A DNA stretch of 64,000 nt, taken from NCBI GenBank assembly GCA_020722575.1, contig DYKN01000012.1, positions 1 through 64,000 of the forward strand. Direction: 5' to 3'. Shown here one piece after another: positions 1-9,841 of the stretch. The translations under genes and the position numbers were made by a program. A model generated the notes under the pieces. That model worked only from the letters and a program-made list of their open reading frames with translations, was not told the DNA's origin and made no database searches. Position 1 is the first letter of the stretch; the number at the start of each line of letters is the position of its first letter. Origin of the DNA: Rikenella microfusus (lineage in GTDB: Bacteria; Bacteroidota; Bacteroidia; Bacteroidales; VadinHA17).

Positions 1-87
1 TTTAATCATTAATTTATCAGGTCTAACCTTTTGCAAAAATAATTGAAAAAAGAATTTGAAACGAGAAAGGATAAAAAACTTTTGTAT

Positions 88-1530
88 TTAATTTTGAGTT
101 ATATGTTTTTTGATTTCATATCTTCGGGCAATCACTGTGGCATAGTAAAAAATAATCATAAAAGCTATAGCAGGTATCCAGTAGGCTTTGATGATATTTC
201 CCATCATGTCTGACACTATACCTTGAATCTGGGTAAGGAATGCGGCACCTGCTATTGCCATAATCATTCCTGAGCCACCTATTTTCGTATCATCTCCAAG
301 TCCCTGAATACCAAGTCCATATATTGTTGGAAACATTAGCGACATACAGCCTGAGATCAAGACTAAAGCATAAACGCCTACAAATCCTTTCCCGTAAATT
401 GTGAACAGGCTACAAATAACTGCAAGCCCGGCAAGCCCTGCTAATAGATTTCTGGGTTTAATAAATTTCATAAGGGCTGTACAGCTAAATCGTCCAATCA
501 CAAAAAGGCACAGTGACATAATATAATAAGTTGCTCCGGCTTGTTCGGCAGTTCGTGGTAACAGTGCTGTCAAACCAATCCATTCAAGGAGGTTATAAAA
601 ACCGGCTGCAACCGGCTCAGCACCTCTCAGTGCCGTAATAATATCTGCTTGAGATGCATCGGGACCAAGTGATGCAATTATATCATCAAACTTCAGCTGT
701 TGCATTACATACCTGATGATGAACGACCATACTGCTATCTGTGCTCCCACATAAAAGAACTGTGCAATAACCCCCCATACATAATTAGTGTTTTTCTTCA
801 ACCTGCGAAAAGTACCTGCGAAATCCAGTTCTCTGTTCTCTTCTTTCAGGGCCGGCATCTTTGTAAAATGTATGGCAAGCAGAAGTCCAACCATCACAAA
901 GCCGATAATCATATAAGTAAATGTGAGCGACTGTAATTCCTGGTTTTGAATTCTTGCAAGTTCTTCTGCAGGCAGGGCTGCTCTTTCTGAGGCGGAAAGC
1001 CTGCTAAGATTTGAAAGAATGAATATCTGGCTGATAACAACACCTGTTATGGCTCCGAAAGGATTAAATGACTGAGCAAAATTAAGCCTTCGTGTGGCAG
1101 TGGACTCGGGACCTATTGCACAAACATATGAATTAGCCGATGTCTCGAGAATAGAAAGACCTGCAAAAAGAATAAATATTGCAAAAAGGTAAGTAATAAA
1201 TCCTATTGGGTTACTGGAACCCGATACAATCATTGCAGGATAAAACAAAAATGTTCCTGTGGCATACATACCTAATCCAAGCAATACACCTGCTTTATAT
1301 GTGTATCTTTTAATAAAAAGCGCACCAGGGATAGCAAAACAACCATAACCAAACAAATAGCAGGTAACCTGAATCCATGCGGTTTTAGTATCGCTCAGGC
1401 TCATTATTCTCTTAAATGCTGCAAGCATAGTGTCGGTAAGGTTATTGGGAACTGCCCATGCAAAAAAGAGTGATGAAAGAAGAATAAATGGCAAAGTAAT
1501 GCCTTTGGGAATCAAACGATTATTATCCAT
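88..1530 (-). CDS. FucP-type sugar:proton symporter (MFS)
   Basis: This 480-residue protein is a 12-helix major facilitator of the fucose permease (FucP) branch, which imports monosaccharides with protons across the inner membrane. The early motif NNLTDTML places an acidic residue (D33) and the segment LSILETSANSY places E129 where E. coli FucP has its two essential carboxylates (seen by eye, no alignment run). The ATG at 1528-1530 is the first residue of a normal N-terminus without a signal peptide. It lies 250 bases downstream of a GH51 arabinofuranosidase on the same strand, so arabinose, fucose or a related sugar is a reasonable substrate, but the sequence does not decide which. The family is certain, the substrate is inference. 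Confidence 0.85.
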   Translation of the reverse strand: MDNNRLIPKGITLPFILLSSLFFAWAVPNNLTDTMLAAFKRIMSLSDTKTAWIQVTCYLFGYGCFAIPGALFIKRYTYKAGVLLGLGMYATGTFLFYPAMIVSGSSNPIGFITYLFAIFILFAGLSILETSANSYVCAIGPESTATRRLNFAQSFNPFGAITGVVISQIFILSNLSRLSASERAALPAEELARIQNQELQSLTFTYMIIGFVMVGLLLAIHFTKMPALKEENRELDFAGTFRRLKKNTNYVWGVIAQFFYVGAQIAVWSFIIRYVMQQLKFDDIIASLGPDASQADIITALRGAEPVAAGFYNLLEWIGLTALLPRTAEQAGATYYIMSLCLFVIGRFSCTALMKFIKPRNLLAGLAGLAVICSLFTIYGKGFVGVYALVLISGCMSLMFPTIYGLGIQGLGDDTKIGGSGMIMAIAGAAFLTQIQGIVSDMMGNIIKAYWIPAIAFMIIFYYATVIARRYEIKKHITQN

Positions 1531-1781
1531 ATCAATAATAAAAAAATAATTTAAAAAATCAAAAGCTTATTAATGTCAGCGATTAAAATTATTAAAAATT
1601 GTCAGTAAAAATAATTTCCAAAAAAACTATTTATGTCCCAGAATCATCCTTTCCCAACTTGTCAGGTTAAACTCTAATCTTACCCTTTCACATCTTTTAT
1701 TAAATTTTCAAATATATAATTTTACAGGTAGAGTGGTTTTTACCCCACTTAACCTAAAAACAAATTGAAAATAGTAGTGAT

Positions 1782-3335
1782 CTATTTAAGTTCAAGCATA
1801 ACTACCGATTTTGCAGGCATTAAAACATCAAGCATGTCACCCTGTTTTCTGGCCCCGTTGAATTTTTCAATAACAACTGTATTGGGCTTCTCAAATGTGT
1901 TATGATCGGTCAGATTTGCTGAAGTAAGAATCTGTCCTGAAACTGTGGTCCATTTAATCTGATTCAATGTAATACTGATATTTACATTTTTATTAGGGTC
2001 AATATTCACGATTGTGAGATGAACTGCTCCTGTTGAATCCTGTGATGCTGAAGCATTCAGTGCCGGTAATGTTTGGTTTTCAAAAACATAATCGGGACTT
2101 GTGAATTTCACCGGCAGCATTTTTGAATCATGGTGTACTTTGTATAAGTCAAATACGTGGTATGTTGGTGTAAGAATCATTTTAGGTCCTTCCGTAAGGA
2201 TTACAGCCTGAAGAACATTAACGGTTTGTGCAAGTTGTGCCATTTTAACTCTGTCGCAATGGTTATTGAATATATTGAGCGTTGAACCAGCAATGAGGGC
2301 ATCTCTAAGGCTGTTCTGCTGATACAGGAATCTCGGGTTTGTTCTCGGTTCCGGGTCGCACCAGATACCCCATTCACCAACAACAAGAGCGATTCTTTTC
2401 TGGGGGTCATATTTTGTCATTATTGAATCATGACCTTTAATAAGTTGTTCAATGCGTAGTGCATTACGCATTGTCCCGAAATATGTTGCTTCAGTAAAAT
2501 TTGTTGCAGAGCCCTGACCTGCACTGCCACGAGGAGGACGGGTATAATAATGAAAATCGAGCCCCCATAAATTTCCCCGCCCGCCTCTTACAAGGCCTGA
2601 CATTACCATATTTGTCCAGTTATAATCTCCGCCGCTTGGTCCACAGGCAATTTTTCTCAGGGCAGTACCGGGATAATTTTTCAAAAAAGTGGCATACTGC
2701 CGGTACTGTGTTACATAGTATTCAGGCGTCATATTTCCACCACATCCCCAGTTTTCATTGCCAACACCAAAAAATGTTACATGCCATGGCTTTTCTCGCC
2801 CGTTTTGCTTTCTCATATTTGTCATTGGACTAATACCGTCATAATTCATATATTCAACCCACTTCGACATTTCCTCAACAGAGCCACTGCCCAGGTTGCC
2901 AACTATAAACGGTTCAGCACCAAGTAATTCACAAAGGGTAAGAAATTCATGAGTTCCGAAACTGTTGTCTTCAGTGATATTACCCCAGTTGGTATTTATC
3001 ATAGTTGGACGTTGATCGCGAGGACCAATACCATCACGCCAGTGATACTCATCAGCAAAACAACCGCCAGGCCACCTGAGGTTTGGAATCTTAATTTTCT
3101 TTAATGCCTCAACGATGTCGAGACGAATACGATCATGCTTTGGTACAGGTAAAGCTGGATCAACCCAGTAACCATCATATATGCACCTTCCAAGATGTTC
3201 TGAAAAATGGCCATATATATGCCTGCTTATAGTATGCTCAGCGGCTGAAGCATCAACCACCATGGCAATCGAGGTCTGACTTCCAGCAGAAACCGTTAAA
3301 GTCAGAAATAATGATATGAATAGAAATTTTTTCAT
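1782..3335 (-). CDS. Secreted GH51 alpha-L-arabinofuranosidase
   Basis: Glycoside hydrolase family 51 enzymes release terminal alpha-L-arabinofuranose from arabinan and arabinoxylan by a retaining mechanism. The 517-residue protein starts with a signal peptide (about residues 1-19, ending before QTSIA), so it acts in the periplasm or outside. The TIM barrel shows the GNENW motif with acid/base E194 and VVGEWG with nucleophile E321; RWPGGCFAD near residue 88 is another family hallmark. A C-terminal beta domain follows from about residue 430. Length is normal for the family. No SusC/SusD pair is in the window, so this is not an obvious polysaccharide utilisation locus, only a loose group with the neighbouring sugar permease and GH2 gene, each separated by 240-250 bases. 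Confidence 0.93.
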   Translation of the reverse strand: MKKFLFISLFLTLTVSAGSQTSIAMVVDASAAEHTISRHIYGHFSEHLGRCIYDGYWVDPALPVPKHDRIRLDIVEALKKIKIPNLRWPGGCFADEYHWRDGIGPRDQRPTMINTNWGNITEDNSFGTHEFLTLCELLGAEPFIVGNLGSGSVEEMSKWVEYMNYDGISPMTNMRKQNGREKPWHVTFFGVGNENWGCGGNMTPEYYVTQYRQYATFLKNYPGTALRKIACGPSGGDYNWTNMVMSGLVRGGRGNLWGLDFHYYTRPPRGSAGQGSATNFTEATYFGTMRNALRIEQLIKGHDSIMTKYDPQKRIALVVGEWGIWCDPEPRTNPRFLYQQNSLRDALIAGSTLNIFNNHCDRVKMAQLAQTVNVLQAVILTEGPKMILTPTYHVFDLYKVHHDSKMLPVKFTSPDYVFENQTLPALNASASQDSTGAVHLTIVNIDPNKNVNISITLNQIKWTTVSGQILTSANLTDHNTFEKPNTVVIEKFNGARKQGDMLDVLMPAKSVVMLELK

Positions 3336-3575
3336 AATACATTTATATTAATAAATCCAATATGACTATTTGAAAATCGAAAATCACCATCTCAGGTTCT
3401 AAGTTATTGGTGTCAATAATACACTTAAAATTATACAAAAAACAACTTTTTCCCGCTGTCATCTGTAATAGTATCTAACAGGTATTAAATTTATTAAAAC
3501 ATATAAGGGAATATATTTGCTAATTTAAGTTTTTTTAAAAATTCTTATATGCAAAAAATATTTAAAATTTCCAGA

Positions 3576-6053
3576 TCAATGCCAGAGCCAGTTGGTTGGT
3601 ATTTCTTTTCTTTGATTATCTGGTTCTGTTAACAGCAGTCTGAGTACAGGTCTTCGGCCGGTGGCCTGAAAATATTCAATTTCAATTTGGTGGTAACCTT
3701 CACCAAGTGCCACATAATCGAATTTTTCCACAGCCCTTGGATGCACACCATCATTGTTAATTACACACACATTGTCAATCAAAAGACGGCTTCCATCGTC
3801 TGAGTTCAGAAAAAATCCGTAAACACCATCTTTCGGTATTTTCAGGAAACCTGTGAATCTCAGTGCAAAATTCTGTTCATCATCTGTAATTCTGGCATTA
3901 ATCATTTGCCCGGTAGTTGACTTTGCAGGTACCAATGAATTAAAACCGGGAAGTGATTGAAACTCGCCATAATAGACATCAACTTTAAGGCCTTTCCGGT
4001 AATTGCCACCTAAAATGCCCGGCATCAGGTCTTTTTTAACAAGGTTATATGTCACTGTACGGCTTGTATCTTTCCCGTGAACTGCAAATGTCTTAAGCAC
4101 GCATGAGCCGTCAACCTTAAGTGGTTCAGTATAGATTTTACCTGATTTAAGTGGGTCAGTTCCGTCGATGGTATAGAAGAATTTTGCATCAGGATTATGG
4201 CTGGAAAGTGAAAGTTCAAATCTGTCATAGAATACCAGCACATTCTGTTCAGGGACGGGGGGTATGACTCCTGCATTTGCCTTTGCCACGCTGGCAGCTC
4301 CCATCTTGTCGATTTTTCTGTCGTATGTCATCAGACCGTTTGTTTCGGTCTCCACATCGGTTGTCTGAGTATAAATTATGGCGCTAAGTCCATTTTCTTT
4401 TACGAACCGGTAAATCTGGTCGAGGTATGTTTCGAAGGTTGTAAGTAATTGTAATGAATCCTCAAAAGTTCTGTATCCCCAGTTTGTAGCTTCCCATGTA
4501 TGGTTCGGCACCGGATATCCAAGTCCGCCGTATTCTCCGAGCACAATTGCCCTGTTTTCCTGAGGTTCAGGGCAACGTGGAGCCGGATAACTATGAATAT
4601 CAAGCACATCGCCGCATCCCCTATCGGTCCAACCCGATGCGCTGTTTACAAGCCTTGTAGGATCATATTTTTTAATAAGATCGGTAATTCGCTCCGTATC
4701 CCACTGCCCCCATCCTTCATTATATGGGATCCACATTATTATTGATGGATGATTGTATTTTGTGTCAATCATTCTTTTAAGTTCATATTCAAATTGTGCT
4801 CCGTCCTCTTCACTTTTTGTGATATCAGGCATTGTGCCACTGATATACCTGTCGCCGCTTGGCATGTCCTGCCACACCAGAATTCCAAGTTTATCACACC
4901 AGTTGTAAAAACGCCTGTTTTCAACTTTTACATGTTTTCGGAGCATATTATATCCCATATTTTTCGTCATCTTCAGGTCGTAAACCATTGCTTCATCAGT
5001 AGGAGGGGTATAGATACCATCTGGCCAGAAACCCTGATCGAGTGGTCCACGTTGAAAAGCAAATCTGTTGTTCAGCAGCATCCTGGTAAAGCCGTCATCA
5101 GTTTTGCCAAGAGAAATCTTTCTCATTCCTGCCACCGTCTTTACATGGTCGCTCCCGTTTTCTCCTTTCAGGTCAATGGTAACATCATATAGAAAAGGAT
5201 TATCTGGTTCCCAGAGAACAGGATTGCTTATTTCGAGGCTGATTTCTTCGCCTGGTTTACCTTTAGAAGAAGAAATTTTCTTGCCATTTTCCGATATAAT
5301 AATTGTTACCACGCCTGTATTATCGGAGGTTAAAACTTTAAATGCCATTACCTTTTTATCAATATCAGTGGCAATTCTGAATGAGGTAATATAAGAATTA
5401 CTTACAGGTTCGAGCCATACTGTTTGCCAGATTCCTGTCGTTGGTGTATACCATATTCCGCCGGGGTTTGACACCTGTTTACCTCGCGGTTGTGGTCCTC
5501 TGTCGGTAGGATCCCATACACGTACCAGCAATTCATGGTCATTTTTATCTGAAAGCACTCCTGAAATTTCAAAAGAAAATGGATCATATCCCCCCTTGTG
5601 TGAACCAGCCTCTTTTCCGTCAATCCATACTTTCGTTTCCCAGTCGCATGCCTCAAAATTCAAAAGTATTTTTCCCTTCTTCCAGCTGCCCGGGATCTTA
5701 AAGTTTGTTCTGTACCAGAGATTCTCATTCTCTGATACTCGTTTCTTTACGCCCGACAGGGCTGACTCAACAGGATATGGCACCAGTATTTTGCCATCCC
5801 ATTTTTCAGGCTGTGAATCACGTGGTGTAATCGCATAATCCCATAGACCATTGAGATTTAACCATTTATCCCTTACCATATCAGGTCGCGGGTATTCAGG
5901 CCAGGGCTTAAGAGGATCGACCTTAAGTGCCCATTCTGTCAGTAAAGAATTCTCGGCAATTTTCCAGTTATCAAACCCATTTTTTCTGCAACCCACATAT
6001 AAAATTGCAAAAAACAGAACTATTAACAATAAGTTTCTTTTCATAATTAACAT
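3576..6053 (-). CDS. GH2 glycosidase lipoprotein with PA14 domain
   Basis: The 825-residue protein is a family 2 glycosidase (beta-galactosidase, glucuronidase or mannosidase type). It begins with a lipoprotein signal whose lipobox ends at C22 (YVGC), so it is membrane anchored. Domains in order: sugar-binding jelly roll (about 45-215), Ig-like (220-310), TIM barrel (315-600) with acid/base E446 in YNEGWGQWD and nucleophile E507 in LGEYGG, a chitobiase-C-terminal-like beta domain (605-675, with FYTIDGTDP), and a PA14-type carbohydrate-binding domain (685-825, with FFLNSDDGSRLLIDN). Catalytic residues are present, so it should be active. The exact substrate is not readable. A second in-frame ATG three codons in (6042-6044) is an equally good start. 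Confidence 0.88.
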   Translation of the reverse strand: MLIMKRNLLLIVLFFAILYVGCRKNGFDNWKIAENSLLTEWALKVDPLKPWPEYPRPDMVRDKWLNLNGLWDYAITPRDSQPEKWDGKILVPYPVESALSGVKKRVSENENLWYRTNFKIPGSWKKGKILLNFEACDWETKVWIDGKEAGSHKGGYDPFSFEISGVLSDKNDHELLVRVWDPTDRGPQPRGKQVSNPGGIWYTPTTGIWQTVWLEPVSNSYITSFRIATDIDKKVMAFKVLTSDNTGVVTIIISENGKKISSSKGKPGEEISLEISNPVLWEPDNPFLYDVTIDLKGENGSDHVKTVAGMRKISLGKTDDGFTRMLLNNRFAFQRGPLDQGFWPDGIYTPPTDEAMVYDLKMTKNMGYNMLRKHVKVENRRFYNWCDKLGILVWQDMPSGDRYISGTMPDITKSEEDGAQFEYELKRMIDTKYNHPSIIMWIPYNEGWGQWDTERITDLIKKYDPTRLVNSASGWTDRGCGDVLDIHSYPAPRCPEPQENRAIVLGEYGGLGYPVPNHTWEATNWGYRTFEDSLQLLTTFETYLDQIYRFVKENGLSAIIYTQTTDVETETNGLMTYDRKIDKMGAASVAKANAGVIPPVPEQNVLVFYDRFELSLSSHNPDAKFFYTIDGTDPLKSGKIYTEPLKVDGSCVLKTFAVHGKDTSRTVTYNLVKKDLMPGILGGNYRKGLKVDVYYGEFQSLPGFNSLVPAKSTTGQMINARITDDEQNFALRFTGFLKIPKDGVYGFFLNSDDGSRLLIDNVCVINNDGVHPRAVEKFDYVALGEGYHQIEIEYFQATGRRPVLRLLLTEPDNQRKEIPTNWLWH

Positions 6054-6194
6054 CTTATTAAGAGCAGGTTAAGTATCATATAAAGAAATCTTTTACTTAA
6101 ATATTATCACAGGCAAATTGCAATAAATTCCTGTGTAAACCAATTATGCAAGATAGTTTGCTAAAAGCAAAAAATCAAAAAAAGAGGTAAAGAT

Positions 6195-8144
6195 TTATTT
6201 TACCCGTGAAATTCTTGATTTAACGGGCTGGTCGATAATGATCGGGACCTGTTCCTCAATTGTATTTGTTGAATCTAATTGAAGGGCTCTGACATCCGAT
6301 AGGCTTAGACGGCGTACAAGATTATGTATGGTAAGGGTTATGTTTTCGATTGTTGAGAGTGGATTATCAATAGGCATTACTCTGTCGATGAGTACAAATT
6401 TGAAATCTCCTTTAAGGTCGTGTTTTTTAAGTGACTCAAAGCTGCTTTCGAGTGTAATTTCACCCGATTTTACCATATCCTCAAGTACTTCCCTGAAATA
6501 AAGATCGATTCTGGGTTCAACCTTAAATCCTATATTGAAATCTACTCTTATAAGTATCCCTAAAATAATATGTGTAACCTTATATTCAAATGCTTTTGGA
6601 TTATTAACAGTGTTAACATGGAGGAACCAGTAGGTATTTGCTCTTTTGGGTTGTTTTTTAAAGATTGAATAAATTACTTTTGATTCTACCTGGTCAAATC
6701 TGTTTGCTCTGATAATATATACGAGGTTTGTTGCGGTTTTCGGTACTGATTCGTCTTTGCTCAGGTCTTTGAACAGTTCAATATAATCTTCAAGGTTTGC
6801 GAAGGTAATATATCTATTTTTGATTTTTCGTCCGAAATACCATCCATACATTATTACAAAGAATGCTGCAGCAAGAAGGAGAGTAAACCAGCCTCCGTTT
6901 GAGAATTTGTTCAGGTTGGAAACAAGAAAGCATAATTCAATTGTCAGGTATACAGCTACAAAGATGTAAACCAGCCTGTGGTCGGTCCCTTTCTGCAAAA
7001 GGTATATTGAAAGCAGCACTGTGGTAATAATCATTGTTATTGTTATGGCAAGCCCGTATGCTGCTTCCATATTCGATGAGTTTTTAAAGAAAATAACGAC
7101 GAAGCTGCATGCAATCCACAGGAACCAGTTAACGAAAGGAATGTAAACCTGGTTTCGTATCATTGTGGGATGGAGTACTCTCATTTTGGGCCAGAAGTTA
7201 AGCCGGACTGCTTCTCCTATCAGTGTAGTAGACCCGCTAATAATTGCCTGGCTGGCGACTATTGCAGCAGCAGTTGAGATTATTATGCCTGGCAGCAGGA
7301 ACCATCTGGGCATTATTGAATAGAAAGGGTTTATTTCTGCACCGGGTTGGTGGTAGGCAAGGATCCATGCTCCCTGCCCGAAGTAGTTGAGCAGCAGGGC
7401 TGTTTTCACAAATATCCATGAAATCTGTATGTTTTTTCTTCCGCACAAACCAAGGTCGGAGTACAGTGCTTCTGCCCCGGTTGTGCAAAGAAAAACAGCT
7501 CCCAGTAAGATGAATCCTCCCGGATATTCAGTCAGGAATCTGTAAGCAAAAACAGGATTAACAGCTCTGATAATCTCGGGATTGGAAACCAGCTGAGAGA
7601 TACCAAGTGCAGCTAATATCGAAAACCACAAAATCATCACGGGGCCAAACCATCTTCCAATATAAGCTGTACCAAACTGCTGAATAAAGAAAAGTAAACC
7701 AAAAATGATCAGCACAAGTGGGATCACGGGAAAACCCGGTTTAAGAAGCCGGAGCCCTTCCACAGAAGCAGTGACGGTAATTGAAGGGGTAAGTACGCCA
7801 TCGGCAATCAATGCAGAGCAACCGATCATAGTAACTATTGCAGCAGCAATAGACCGTTTCTTTATCAATGCGTAAAGTGCAAATACACCTCCTTCCCCGT
7901 TATTATCAGCTCTTAAGGTGATCAATATGTATTTGAGGGTTGTCTGAAGGGTAAGTGTCCAGAAAATTGCTGAAAGGCCTCCGTAAACAAGCAGATCGTT
8001 AAAATTTTCGCTACCACCAACTACAATTGCCTTTAATGTATAAAGAGGACTCGTTCCGATATCGCCGTAAACAATACCTAATGTCAATAAAAAACCGGCA
8101 AAGGTTAGCTTCTTGATCCTTTTATATTGCAACGATTCTTTCAT
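6195..8144 (-). CDS. kup: Kup-family potassium uptake permease
   Basis: KUP proteins take up K+ with protons through 12 membrane helices followed by a cytoplasmic tail. The hallmark GDIGTSPLYT lies in helix 1, about 25 residues from the chosen start, and the C-terminal 180 residues are hydrophilic as in the family. The frame is open 29 codons further (to 8231), but the ATG at 8142-8144 fits the usual Kup N-terminus, leaves a 105-base space before the divergent FkbM gene, and lies downstream of a promoter-like TAACTTTG at 8189-8196. With this start the protein has 649 residues, normal for Kup. Confidence 0.92.
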   Translation of the reverse strand: MKESLQYKRIKKLTFAGFLLTLGIVYGDIGTSPLYTLKAIVVGGSENFNDLLVYGGLSAIFWTLTLQTTLKYILITLRADNNGEGGVFALYALIKKRSIAAAIVTMIGCSALIADGVLTPSITVTASVEGLRLLKPGFPVIPLVLIIFGLLFFIQQFGTAYIGRWFGPVMILWFSILAALGISQLVSNPEIIRAVNPVFAYRFLTEYPGGFILLGAVFLCTTGAEALYSDLGLCGRKNIQISWIFVKTALLLNYFGQGAWILAYHQPGAEINPFYSIMPRWFLLPGIIISTAAAIVASQAIISGSTTLIGEAVRLNFWPKMRVLHPTMIRNQVYIPFVNWFLWIACSFVVIFFKNSSNMEAAYGLAITITMIITTVLLSIYLLQKGTDHRLVYIFVAVYLTIELCFLVSNLNKFSNGGWFTLLLAAAFFVIMYGWYFGRKIKNRYITFANLEDYIELFKDLSKDESVPKTATNLVYIIRANRFDQVESKVIYSIFKKQPKRANTYWFLHVNTVNNPKAFEYKVTHIILGILIRVDFNIGFKVEPRIDLYFREVLEDMVKSGEITLESSFESLKKHDLKGDFKFVLIDRVMPIDNPLSTIENITLTIHNLVRRLSLSDVRALQLDSTNTIEEQVPIIIDQPVKSRISRVK

Positions 8145-8188
8145 GGTTAAAAACAGAACGAGCCGGTCATTCCGAATTTTAAAGGTTA

Positions 8189-8196
8189 CAAAGTTA
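8189..8196 (-). promoter_or_regulatory. Candidate -7 element for kup
   Basis: The minus strand reads TAACTTTG, matching the Bacteroidota TAnnTTTG element, about 45 bases before the chosen kup ATG. No TTG at the expected upstream spacing was found, so this is only a half-site match. Confidence 0.35.
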
Positions 8197-8215
8197 AAAA
8201 TAAAAACAATAATTG

Positions 8216-8223
8216 TATTTTTG
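8216..8223 (+). promoter_or_regulatory. Candidate -7 element for FkbM gene
   Basis: TATTTTTG fits the TAnnTTTG element and lies 27 bases before the GTG start at 8250. No clear upstream TTG is in position, so support is modest. Confidence 0.3.
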
Positions 8224-8249
8224 AAATCCAACAGACAAATAAGTATAAG

Positions 8250-9059
8250 GTGAACACGGCGTCAATACTTAAAACTTTTTATAAGAAGCTGATCTTCAAA
8301 ATGAGCGCAAATAACTGCTTCCTCTTCACTTTTTTTTACCGGTATCTCTACCGACCTTCAAGAGGAACTCTGGATGAATTTACTGATATTTTTTCGAGGA
8401 GAAAGAAGGATATTACCCTTGTTCAGGTTGGCGCCAATGATGGTATAAATAATGATCCGGTTCACAAATTTATTAAAAGAGATAAATGGAAAGGCATATT
8501 GCTTGAGCCCCAGAGATATGTTTTTGAAGAGTATCTTAAGCCGTTATACAGAAAAACTAAAGGGATTATCCCCCTCAATGCAGCACTCGACAAGGAAGAC
8601 GGTTTCAAACCCATTTACAAGATTTCAATAAGCAATTCCAGATGGGCCACCGGGCTAACAAGCTTTAACAGGGAAGTTCTTGAAAGGGCTGTCAGATCGG
8701 GTTATATTGCACGTCAGGCAAAAAAAGAAGGATGCAGAATGCCTGAGAATGAAAGTGATTGTATTTCAGAAGAAATGGTGGAGTGCATAAAAACTTCTTC
8801 TCTTATGGAAAAGTTCGGCTTAAAAAAAATTGACTGGTTGCAAATTGATACAGAGGGATATGATTTTGAAATAATTAAAATGTTTAATCCAACCCTATAT
8901 AAGCCGGAAGTAATAGTTTACGAAAACCTCCATTTGAATGATGAAGATAGGTTGAAATGTAAGAAATACCTTGAAGAGTGCGGTTACAGAATCAAAGATT
9001 ACGGACCAAATACCCTCGCGATGCTTAATCCACCCGAATATCTGGAAAGGTTTTTTTAA
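8250..9059 (+). CDS. FkbM-family SAM methyltransferase
   Basis: FkbM-type enzymes transfer methyl groups from S-adenosylmethionine, often to sugars or polyketides in surface polymer synthesis. The 269-residue protein carries the SAM-binding loop VQVGANDG (residues 58-65), LLEPQ after the second strand, and LQIDTEGYDFEI further on, all typical of the family. The frame begins with GTG at 8250 after AAG-G; an ATG at 8301 (residue 18) is an alternative start. It stands alone between kup and a metal transporter gene, with no glycosyltransferases nearby, so its substrate is unknown. Confidence 0.85.
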   Translation: MNTASILKTFYKKLIFKMSANNCFLFTFFYRYLYRPSRGTLDEFTDIFSRRKKDITLVQVGANDGINNDPVHKFIKRDKWKGILLEPQRYVFEEYLKPLYRKTKGIIPLNAALDKEDGFKPIYKISISNSRWATGLTSFNREVLERAVRSGYIARQAKKEGCRMPENESDCISEEMVECIKTSSLMEKFGLKKIDWLQIDTEGYDFEIIKMFNPTLYKPEVIVYENLHLNDEDRLKCKKYLEECGYRIKDYGPNTLAMLNPPEYLERFF

Positions 9060-9118
9060 CGTATCACATGATTTTATTCCATCAAAATTAGTTATCTTGC
9101 GCCTTATTTATCCAGAAG

Positions 9119-9829
9119 ATGGACAATTCAATTCAGATTCTTACAATAACAGCTGTATCACTGGGGTTTCTTCATACTCTCTTCGGCCCCGATCATTATC
9201 TTCCATTTATCGTTTTAAGTCAGGCAAGAAAGTGGAGCACAAAAAAAACGATGCTTATTACTTTTCTGTGTGGTCTTGGACATGTTCTGAGTTCCATTAT
9301 ACTTGGCATTTTAGGCATAGCTATTGGCATTTCAGTCAATAAGCTTGTTTCAGTTGAATCGTTCAGGGGCACTATTGCAGGGTGGCTTTTTATTGCATTC
9401 GGACTGGTTTACACAATAATCGCATTACGAAACCTTGCGAGGGGAAAAACCCACTCACACACTCACTTTCACCCCGGAGGCGAACAGCATGAGCATGAAC
9501 ATAATCACGACAATGCTCATATTCATGTGCATGATAATGAAATCGCATCCGCAACTCCGTGGATTCTTTTTTTGATTTTTATTTTTGGTCCTTGTGAACC
9601 GCTTATTCCGATTCTTATGTATCCTGCCGCACAGAATAACATACATGGAGCCGTACTTGTTGCACTATTGTTTTCAGCAGTCACAATTGGCACGATGATG
9701 ACAATTGTACTGATATTCAAACTCGGGTTAACCAGAATTAATCTTAAGCCAGTAGAAAAATTTAATCACCTTATTGCGGGTTCGCTGATCTTCCTTTCAG
9801 GTATTGCAATTAATTTTCTGGGTCTGTAA
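9119..9829 (+). CDS. UreH/NicO-type metal transporter with His-rich loop
   Basis: The 236-residue protein has six likely membrane helices and resembles the UreH/HupE/NicO group of nickel or cobalt transporters. The first helix shows FLHTLFGPDH, a spaced variant of the H...DH metal motif of that group, and a second conserved segment CGLGHVLSS follows. Between helices 3 and 4 (about residues 110-142) there is a loop very rich in His, Asp and Glu (HSHTHFHPGG, HEHEHNHDN), a plausible metal trap. No urease, hydrogenase or cobalamin gene is in the window to fix the metal. It ends 13 bases before the convergent M1 peptidase gene. Confidence 0.72.
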   Translation: MDNSIQILTITAVSLGFLHTLFGPDHYLPFIVLSQARKWSTKKTMLITFLCGLGHVLSSIILGILGIAIGISVNKLVSVESFRGTIAGWLFIAFGLVYTIIALRNLARGKTHSHTHFHPGGEQHEHEHNHDNAHIHVHDNEIASATPWILFLIFIFGPCEPLIPILMYPAAQNNIHGAVLVALLFSAVTIGTMMTIVLIFKLGLTRINLKPVEKFNHLIAGSLIFLSGIAINFLGL

Positions 9830-9841
9830 CGCTGATCGGCA

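Noticed and set aside
1..87. A gene end or terminator at the left edge
   Set aside because: The first 87 bases hold no recognisable coding frame or convincing hairpin.
4749..5394. Long plus-strand open frames inside the GH2 gene
   Set aside because: They are antisense to a complete GH2 enzyme with both catalytic residues and show no protein-like motif.
1..6053. A classical polysaccharide utilisation locus
   Set aside because: No SusC/SusD pair, hybrid two-component regulator or anti-sigma gene accompanies the GH51, GH2 and permease genes within the window.
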